Shown piece after piece: positions 58,249 to 64,000 of a DNA stretch of 64,000 nt; position 1 is the stretch's first letter, and every line of letters begins with the position of its first letter. Both the position numbers and the translations under genes were made by a program. The stretch is from UBA1930 sp943368475 (GTDB lineage Bacteria > Bacteroidota > Bacteroidia > Chitinophagales > Chitinophagaceae): contig CALRLF020000010.1 of NCBI GenBank assembly GCA_943368475.1, positions 10,635 to 74,634 of the forward strand, in the 5' to 3' direction. The notes beneath the pieces are model-generated. The model worked only from the letters and a program-made list of their open reading frames with translations, was not told the origin of the DNA and did no database searches.

Positions 58249-60030
58249 ATGAAGGTAAAGCTACTACGATATATGTGTTTATGGGCAACAGTATTTTTAT
58301 TTACTGTACATACCGTTGCACAAAACACATTTTTGAAAGTTCAATATGCCGACAAAACAGACACATTCATTCAACAGCAAATTGGTATCAAAAATCAATT
58401 CACAACTACCCAATCTTGTATTGATTATATAGAAAGATTACCGGCCTATTTACAAGCTAAAGGGTATTTAAGTGCATCGGTTGATAGTGTTGCGAAACAA
58501 GAAAATACATTTACTGCATTTTTGTTTGTTGGTGAAAAATACATTTGGAAAAGGCTTACTGTACGAGAAACTGATTGGCCAATTTTATTAAATGCAGGGA
58601 TTAAAAAAAATACGTTTACTGCTGAACCATTTAATCCAGAACAAGTAAAATTAGTACAGGAAAAACTACTCGATTATTTCGAAACAAATGGTTATCCTTT
58701 TGCAAGTATAAAATTCGATAGCTTAATAATTCAAGACAATAATGTATCGGCTAAACTGCTAATCGATAAAGGTATTTTGTATAAAATGGATAGCATTCAG
58801 TTGTTTGGAAATGCCAAAATAAGTAAACAATTTTTGTATAGGTATTTGGGTATTATGCCTAACAGCATTTACAATACAAAAAAGTTTGCAACCATTAATC
58901 AGCGTTTACTGGAGCTGCCTTATTTACAGCAAACACAGCCTTGGCGTTTATCTATGTTGGGTAAAGCATATTTGCTCGATTTATTTGTAGATAACAAGAA
59001 AAGTAATCAGGTCGATGCCATCGTTGGTTTGTTACCCAATAACCAACAAATAGATGGAGCTTTGTTATTTACAGTTGATGCAAAAGTTAAGCTACAAAAT
59101 GCTTTTGCAAAAGGGGAAACGATTGGTTTAAACTGGCAGCAAATTCAACCTAAATCGCCACGTTTAAACCTGTTGTTTCAGCAGCCTTATATTTTTAATT
59201 CGCAGTTTGGTTTAGATTTTTCTTTTGACTTGTTTAAAAAAGACTCCTCCTTTTTAAACATACAATCTAATATTGGTGTGTTGTATGAAATAAGTACGAA
59301 ACAAAAAACTAAAATCCTCTATCAATCTTACAGAACGAATTTGTTAGATGTAGATACAACTACCATTAAACTTACAAAAAAGTTACCCGATATTGTAGAT
59401 GTTGTAACCAACAGTTTGGCTATAGATTATGAGCATAGCGGAACCAATTATAAATTCAATCCATCATCAGGTAGTGAATTAAAACTTATGATAGCGGCAG
59501 GTAGTAGAAAAATTTTAAAGAGTAATGCAGTTACACAAATTAAGAGTAGTACGTTTAATTACACTTCTTTATACGATAGTTTAGATTTAAGCAGTTATCA
59601 ACTTCGGTTAAAAGCAACTGTAGCCCAATATTTTCCATTAGGCAAATATGCTGTTATTAAAACTGCATTGCAGGCTGGCTTACTGCAAAGCCCTAGTATT
59701 TTTAGAAATGAAATGTTTCAAATTGGAGGTTTTAAAACTTTAAGGGGCTTTGATGAAGAAAGTATTTTTACCAATCAGTTTGTAATAGCAACAGCAGAAT
59801 ATCGCTATTTATTTGGGTTGAATGCTTACTTCAATGTGTTTACTGATGTAGCAACTACTTACAATAGCATCATCAACAAAAACTTTAATTATATTGGCTT
59901 TGGTGCAGGATTGGCATTCGAAACAAAGCAGGGAATCTTCAATATCAATATAGCTGCTGGTAAAAGAAATGACCTGAGTTTCGACTTACGTCAAACCAAA
60001 ATTCATATAGGTTTTATAAGTTTATTTTGA
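58249..60030 (+). CDS. BamA/TamA-like outer-membrane protein
   Basis: 593 residues from ATG 58249, where a signal peptide (MKVKLLRYMCLWATVFLF, ending TVAQ) begins. The N-terminal about 250 residues hold POTRA-like units (LLDYFETNGYPFASIKFDSL; IQLFGNAKISKQFLYRYLGI) and the C-terminal part is a barrel of the surface-antigen type, with LRGFDEESIFTNQFVIATAEYRYLF (the conserved RGF motif) and final strand IHIGFISLF. Members insert or translocate outer-membrane proteins. The lone short POTRA arm and absence of skp/lpxD neighbours argue for a TamA-like or lipid-transfer role rather than essential BamA. Confidence 0.85.
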   Translation: MKVKLLRYMCLWATVFLFTVHTVAQNTFLKVQYADKTDTFIQQQIGIKNQFTTTQSCIDYIERLPAYLQAKGYLSASVDSVAKQENTFTAFLFVGEKYIWKRLTVRETDWPILLNAGIKKNTFTAEPFNPEQVKLVQEKLLDYFETNGYPFASIKFDSLIIQDNNVSAKLLIDKGILYKMDSIQLFGNAKISKQFLYRYLGIMPNSIYNTKKFATINQRLLELPYLQQTQPWRLSMLGKAYLLDLFVDNKKSNQVDAIVGLLPNNQQIDGALLFTVDAKVKLQNAFAKGETIGLNWQQIQPKSPRLNLLFQQPYIFNSQFGLDFSFDLFKKDSSFLNIQSNIGVLYEISTKQKTKILYQSYRTNLLDVDTTTIKLTKKLPDIVDVVTNSLAIDYEHSGTNYKFNPSSGSELKLMIAAGSRKILKSNAVTQIKSSTFNYTSLYDSLDLSSYQLRLKATVAQYFPLGKYAVIKTALQAGLLQSPSIFRNEMFQIGGFKTLRGFDEESIFTNQFVIATAEYRYLFGLNAYFNVFTDVATTYNSIINKNFNYIGFGAGLAFETKQGIFNINIAAGKRNDLSFDLRQTKIHIGFISLF

Positions 60031-60125
60031 TGGGAACACGGATTAGACTGATTTACTTAATAACTGAAATGAGTTTATAAAAATTCGTTTTCATCCGTTT
60101 AATCTGTGTCATCAGCGTTCCCATC
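60029..60125. repeat. Imperfect palindromic element between the BamA-like gene and ruvC
   Basis: GATGGGAAC (60029-60037) and GTTCCCATC (60117-60125) are perfect ends. Inside them, ACGGATTAGACTGAT on the left is matched on the right by the complement of CATCCGTTTAATCTGTG with a few changes. It fills the gap between two converging genes and resembles a family of short inverted repeats with ATCCGTTTAATCTG cores in Bacteroidota (recalled, not checked). Confidence 0.6.
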
Positions 60126-60687
60126 ATTTCTTTACAATTTTATCTGCATTTTGCTTAATAAAATCATCCCAACCTTTAAAACCTTTTGCGGTAGTATTTA
60201 ATACATTTGATGTTTGATAACAATGGCACAAAGCTACAGCCAATGCATCGGTAGCATCAAAGTATTGTGGTTTTTCTTCAATGTTTAAAATGCGTTGCAA
60301 CATTTTCCAAACCTGATCTTTATCTGCATTGCCATTACCTGTAATAGATTGTTTTACTTTTTTGGGTGAGTATTCTGTTACATCCAAACCAGCCTGCATG
60401 GCAGCTGCAATTGCAACACCTTGGGCTCGGCCAAGCTTTAACATACTTTGTACATTCTTGCCAAAAAAAGGAGCTTCAATGGCAAATGTTTGAGGTTTAT
60501 ACAATTTTATCAGTTCACAAACTTTGGTATGAATTTTTTCTAAACGCTCATAAATGTCTTTATGCTGAGCCAGTTTTAATACATCCATCAACAACACCTG
60601 CTGCTTATTGCCTTCCACTTTCAGTAGAGCATAACCTAGTATTTGAGTACCAGGGTCAATGCCAAGTATAATATGTGGTTGCTTCAT
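60124..60687 (-). CDS. ruvC: Crossover junction endodeoxyribonuclease RuvC
   Basis: 187 residues, RNase H-like fold. The acidic active site is spread as expected: D11 in GIDPGTQILGYA, E in FAIEAPFFGKN, D in DATDALAVALCH and N in NGNADKDQV. RuvC resolves Holliday junctions with RuvAB; no ruvA/B gene is adjacent. Its last bases overlap the palindromic element at 60029-60125. Confidence 0.95.
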   Translation of the reverse strand: MKQPHIILGIDPGTQILGYALLKVEGNKQQVLLMDVLKLAQHKDIYERLEKIHTKVCELIKLYKPQTFAIEAPFFGKNVQSMLKLGRAQGVAIAAAMQAGLDVTEYSPKKVKQSITGNGNADKDQVWKMLQRILNIEEKPQYFDATDALAVALCHCYQTSNVLNTTAKGFKGWDDFIKQNADKIVKK

Positions 60688-60793
60688 TCTAACGGCAATC
60701 TTATACTATTTAAGCTTATCATCAAAAAATTATAATCAGTTCATGTTTTTTGTATAAAAATCCTTTAGTTTTAAGCAATCCGTTTAAAATAAA

Positions 60794-61435
60794 ATGAATA
60801 CTTCTTACACAGTATATTTAGCAGATGATCATACGATTGTAGCACAAGGTATTGGAGCATTAATTAAGCAAATACCTGAAGTTGGCGAGCTGAAAATTTT
60901 TTCGAATGGAAAAGATTTGTTTGATGCTTGCACTACCAAATTGCCTACCCATGTTTTTTTAGATTTGGAAATGCCTATTTGGGATGGACGTACTACTTTG
61001 ATAGCATTGAAACAGAAGTTTCCTGCGTTGCGTTGCTTAATACTTTCGATGCTTAACGAAAAATCGATTATTGACGATTGTTTAGAAAAGGGGGCTGGTG
61101 GGTATTTGAATAAAGACTGTTCTTTTATAGAATTGCAGGAAGCAATTTTTTCGGCCGATGCATATTATTTTTCTAAAGAAGCTCTTAAAACTATGAGCGG
61201 ATTTAGTAAAAGCATATCAGAAAAAGAATATCGATTAGCTGATCCTTTAACTGAAAGAGAATTAGAAATACTGGCTTTATTATGCGAAGGTTTAAGCCCA
61301 AAAGAAATTGCTGATAAAATATATTTAAGTCCAAGAACTGTAGAGACCCATAAAAAAAACATCATGCAAAAAATGGATGTGAATAGTATCGGAAAATTAA
61401 TAAGTATGGCTTTGAAAAACAAACTGATTAAATAG
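60794..61435 (+). CDS. NarL/FixJ-family response regulator
   Basis: 213 residues. Receiver domain with acidic D11/D12 (YLADDHTIVAQ) and phosphoacceptor D57 (THVFLDLEMPIWDG), then a LuxR-type HTH (LTERELEILALLCEGLSPKEIADKIYLSPRTVETHKKNIMQK). Its stop directly abuts the TTG start of the sensor kinase, so the pair forms a two-component system. Target genes unknown; the dyad at 63248-63270 is one candidate binding site in the vicinity. Confidence 0.93.
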   Translation: MNTSYTVYLADDHTIVAQGIGALIKQIPEVGELKIFSNGKDLFDACTTKLPTHVFLDLEMPIWDGRTTLIALKQKFPALRCLILSMLNEKSIIDDCLEKGAGGYLNKDCSFIELQEAIFSADAYYFSKEALKTMSGFSKSISEKEYRLADPLTERELEILALLCEGLSPKEIADKIYLSPRTVETHKKNIMQKMDVNSIGKLISMALKNKLIK

Positions 61436-63190
61436 TTGAAGAAGCTAATTTACATATTAATATCTTTCCTGCTTGCAATAACATTTCCTACAACTGCAAG
61501 ACTGCAGGTGAACAACCAACAATTAAAAATATACATTGATGACTTGGTTGTTAAAGATAATAAAACCACTTTATACCAACAGTTAGATTCGCTAAATAAC
61601 CTTAAAGGGTTAAATCCAGAAAACTCTACTCAAATTAAGGTTCATTTAGCAAGGGAGGCAGTACGATTGCAAAAATATGCAGAGGGTTTAAAACTTTCTT
61701 ATGAAGGTATTGAGATTGCTAAGAAGTATGGTTACGATAGTGCACATGCAGCATTTTATAAAAGCATTGGTACTGTTAGTTATTATACAGGTAAGCTACC
61801 TGAGGCAATAGCATATTTTAAGAAGAGTGCTGCTATCGCAGAAGATAAAAATATTATTGTTCTGCGGGTAGCCAATTATCAAAATATTGGAGGGGTATCG
61901 ATTGATAATAAACAAATAGATAGTGCATACAAATATTTGAATTTAGCAATTTTGACTAGTAAGAATTGTAGTGCTAAATGTTCGCAGTTTAGATTAATGG
62001 CATTAAGACTATTGGCAACGCTTTATGATGAGCAAAAAGAGTATAACAAAGCTGAAAAGTTATTTGTAAGTATTGAAGAAGAAATAAAATCATCAACAGA
62101 TACGCTAATCATTGCATCAGTGCTCATATACCATGCTAAGTTACTATCCACACTTGGTAAGAAAGAGTTAGCGATTCAAAAATCAGAAAAGGCTCTTGAG
62201 ATAATGAGAAATTTTAAGGGGGGCTATGATCATGGGTTTTATGCAACATTGGCACAGCTGGCAGCTAGAAGGGATGAAACAGGCGATTATAAAGAATCAT
62301 CTATGCTAAGAAAAGAGATGATAGAGTTACAAGCTAAAAGATTTAAGCAAGAAGGAGAAGCACAAATTAATGAGCTTGAAACAAAATTTAAAGTAAAAGA
62401 ATTAGAGCAAGAAAAGAACTTAGCAACTACCAATGCATTGGCGGAAAAACAACAAAAACAAATTTTATATTTATTACTCATAGGTGTTCTATTACTAGCA
62501 GCACTACTTTTTTCTATTATTCATCTTAGAAATAAAAAGAAACAAGCTGAAGAAAAAACAAATGCTCAAAAGGCATTATTGGCATCAATATTAGAAACAG
62601 AAGAAAAAGAAAGAAGCCGAATAGCTAAAGATTTACACGATGGCATTGTGCAAGATTTAACAGCCATTAAATTTCAATTAAACACTATTGCAAATAACAG
62701 CACTGAACAATTAAAAACCCAATTGTCAATTTTATTGAATAATGTAGATGCTACATCTAAAGAGGTTAGAGAAATTTCTTATCAAATGATGCCAGTTACA
62801 CTCAGAGAACTTGGTTTATTAAAAGCTATTCAAGAATTATTGAACCGAAGTTTGAATAAAAATAACATTCAGTTCGAATTTAACTCTTTTGGCATCGAAG
62901 AAAGGTTATCAGAAAAAATAGAAACCACAGTGTACCGCATTTGTCAAGAATTAATTAATAATACCATCAAGCATAGTCAGGCAAGCAACGTTTCTTTATT
63001 GTTACAAGTAAGAAATAATATTTTGCAACTCACTTATGAAGATGATGGCATAGGGTTCAATTCAACCACAGTGCAAAAAGGTATTGGATTAAATAGCCTC
63101 AATAGCCGAATTGAAATGGTAAAAGGTTCTCTCGAATTTGATGCTACATCAAGCACTGGTACTACTGCTTATATTCGTATTCCTCTCTAA
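61436..63190 (+). CDS. Sensor histidine kinase with TPR sensor (HisKA_3 type)
   Basis: 584 residues starting at TTG 61436, immediately after the regulator stop (TAGTTG). Signal-like N-terminus, TPR-like helices about residues 60-280, coiled coil, one transmembrane helix (about 342-364, ILYLLLIGVLLLAALLFSII) and a cytoplasmic HisKA_3 dimerisation domain with phospho-His H401 (AKDLHDGIVQDL), then HATPase_c (CQELINNTIKH; DDGIGF; KGIGLNSLNSR). The TPR part would be periplasmic, likely sensing protein or peptide. Note the non-ATG start. Confidence 0.9.
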   Translation: MKKLIYILISFLLAITFPTTARLQVNNQQLKIYIDDLVVKDNKTTLYQQLDSLNNLKGLNPENSTQIKVHLAREAVRLQKYAEGLKLSYEGIEIAKKYGYDSAHAAFYKSIGTVSYYTGKLPEAIAYFKKSAAIAEDKNIIVLRVANYQNIGGVSIDNKQIDSAYKYLNLAILTSKNCSAKCSQFRLMALRLLATLYDEQKEYNKAEKLFVSIEEEIKSSTDTLIIASVLIYHAKLLSTLGKKELAIQKSEKALEIMRNFKGGYDHGFYATLAQLAARRDETGDYKESSMLRKEMIELQAKRFKQEGEAQINELETKFKVKELEQEKNLATTNALAEKQQKQILYLLLIGVLLLAALLFSIIHLRNKKKQAEEKTNAQKALLASILETEEKERSRIAKDLHDGIVQDLTAIKFQLNTIANNSTEQLKTQLSILLNNVDATSKEVREISYQMMPVTLRELGLLKAIQELLNRSLNKNNIQFEFNSFGIEERLSEKIETTVYRICQELINNTIKHSQASNVSLLLQVRNNILQLTYEDDGIGFNSTTVQKGIGLNSLNSRIEMVKGSLEFDATSSTGTTAYIRIPL

Positions 63191-63247
63191 AATACCAAGA
63201 TTTACGTATTAAATTTCAGTTAATTTACTGATTTGGGTTTTAATAAA

Positions 63248-63270
63248 TTGATACAGATTTGGTGTATCAA
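63248..63270. promoter_or_regulatory. Perfect dyad upstream of the lipoprotein gene
   Basis: TTGATACA (63248-63255) and TGTATCAA (63263-63270) are perfect inverted repeats separated by 7 nt. The dyad lies 36 nt before the ATG at 63307, a position typical of operators. A response regulator dimer would fit such a site. Confidence 0.5.
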
Positions 63271-63306
63271 GTTTACCATCAATTATTCAACTCAAATTAC
63301 CTATTC

Positions 63307-63846
63307 ATGGAAAAGGAAAATGTCTTTTTTAAAACCTTACTATTAATTTTTATTGTAGGAGTTGGCTTCTCTTCTTGTAAAAAAAGTGCAGATGACGCAG
63401 GTGCTGGATCGAGTTCTGTACCCACCAATGGCTGGAGAATAGGAACAACTAATTATACAACAGTATTAGCTATGAGAAATGTTGGTCAGCCTAACTCAAT
63501 TGGAGCATTTGATGCTGTACCTGGTGGCAATAATTTAAACACAGCCATTGTATTATTTAACAATACAACAGGGATTGCAGCAGGTACATTTAAAGTGGTA
63601 GTCAAGCCAAATCAAAGTGATTTATTAGCCAATGAAATTATGGTTGCAGCAAGTACTGGTTATAATCAATCTACTGGTCAGTATAACAAACAATATGCAA
63701 CTGTTGTAGGAGAGACTGTTGATGCAACAGTTACTATTACAGGAGGTAAGGCAAAAGTTGTTGTACCGCAAATTAATATTATTTCCTATCCCATTAATTC
63801 AAGTTCAACAACCACATCTTTTGCTGGCACTATTGCAGAACAATAA
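63307..63846 (+). CDS. Lipoprotein, function unknown
   Basis: 179 residues. Lipobox VGVGFSSC (Cys near residue 24) sets the start at ATG 63307. The mature protein has a Ser/Gly linker and beta-strands with Thr and Asn (GWRIGTTNYTTVLAMRNV, NLNTAIVLFNNTTGIAAGTF, DATVTITGGKAKVVVP). It resembles surface lipoproteins without known function in Bacteroidota. It follows the two-component pair by 116 nt, with a dyad between. Confidence 0.7.
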   Translation: MEKENVFFKTLLLIFIVGVGFSSCKKSADDAGAGSSSVPTNGWRIGTTNYTTVLAMRNVGQPNSIGAFDAVPGGNNLNTAIVLFNNTTGIAAGTFKVVVKPNQSDLLANEIMVAASTGYNQSTGQYNKQYATVVGETVDATVTITGGKAKVVVPQINIISYPINSSSTTTSFAGTIAEQ

Positions 63847-63876
63847 CAAATAATCAACTATTAAACTTTCTATAAA

Positions 63877-64000
63877 ATGAAAAAAACTATTGTATTGGGT
63901 TTATTTACAATATTGCTCATGCAAGCAAATGCCCAAGTAGAAGTCACTACAAAGAGCTTAGACCTTGAATCGGTTAACAAACATAAAAACTGGAAAATTA
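63877..64000 (+). CDS. Exported protein, 3' end beyond window
   Basis: ATG 63877 opens 41 codons that run off the window: MKKTIVLGLFTILLMQANAQ is a clear Sec signal peptide, then VEVTTKSLDLESVNKHKNWKI. Too short for a family call. It is 30 nt after the lipoprotein stop and probably in the same operon. Confidence 0.65.
   Translation, partial: MKKTIVLGLFTILLMQANAQVEVTTKSLDLESVNKHKNWKI

Overview
The window looks like a piece of chromosome from a free-living, pigmented member of the Bacteroidota, most likely Chitinophagaceae or a close relative. This is inferred from AT-rich sequence, promoters of the TTG-N18/19/21-TAnnTTTG type, few recognisable Shine-Dalgarno sites, a SusC-like TonB receptor, GTP-type PEP carboxykinase, many Bacteroidota-typical families (DUF2490, DUF4136, DUF6702, DUF4394, M1/HupE pair) and a CrtZ/CruF/CrtY carotenoid set. 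No phage, transposase, CRISPR array or plasmid function was seen. The window appears to be core plus accessory chromosome, sprinkled with short dispersed repeats.

Layout. 1-5.6 kb: CoA-transferase (cut by the window edge), RtcB RNA ligase carrying a short in-frame repeat, a frameshifted MFS transporter and a membrane acyltransferase. 5.7-15.6 kb: a secreted TPR-CHAT protease homologue, an Asp/Glu racemase homologue lacking one catalytic cysteine, a DUF2490 protein, a YidE/YbjL-type transporter and PEP carboxykinase. 16-20.9 kb: a co-directional run of TonB receptor, 2TM protein, secreted helical protein, two paralogous membrane proteins and a small winged-helix regulator, closed by a bidirectional terminator. 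21-34.9 kb: a long minus-strand island that resembles a general stress/envelope regulon: Dps, PfpI-like protein, a glycosyltransferase translationally coupled to a GH130 enzyme, lipoproteins, a holin-X-like protein, YtxH, a porin-like barrel, a 51-residue Lmo0937-type membrane peptide, a cupin, OmpA and Ig-like proteins, and two paralogous AraC-type regulators.

35-46.9 kb: a pectate lyase, then a carotenoid locus. An ECF sigma factor with its own promoter and terminator precedes crtI, crtB, idi, a second CrtI-type desaturase (crtD-like), cruF and crtZ, with crtY about 3 kb further on behind greA, a HIT protein, rsmA and a hydroxyacid dehydrogenase. Together these predict a monocyclic, hydroxylated carotenoid such as saproxanthin. 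No GGPP synthase or ketolase lies in the window. 46.9-51.2 kb: housekeeping genes (TRIC-type channel, crotonase, tRNA-Arg, acpP, fabF, rnc). 51.3-64 kb: a duplicated DUF4394 lipoprotein, an M1 peptidase/HupE/DUF6702 module, hemW, a BamA/TamA-type protein, ruvC, a NarL-type two-component system and two secreted proteins, the last cut by the window edge.

The most interesting signals are a promoter followed at once by an intrinsic terminator in the greA leader, a perfect 18-bp palindrome on the promoter of the carotenoid-linked sigma factor, a dispersed repeat that has become coding sequence inside rtcB, a family of near-identical hairpins one of which sits between divergent genes, and the AraC-flanked stress island with a coupled glycan synthesis/phosphorolysis pair.
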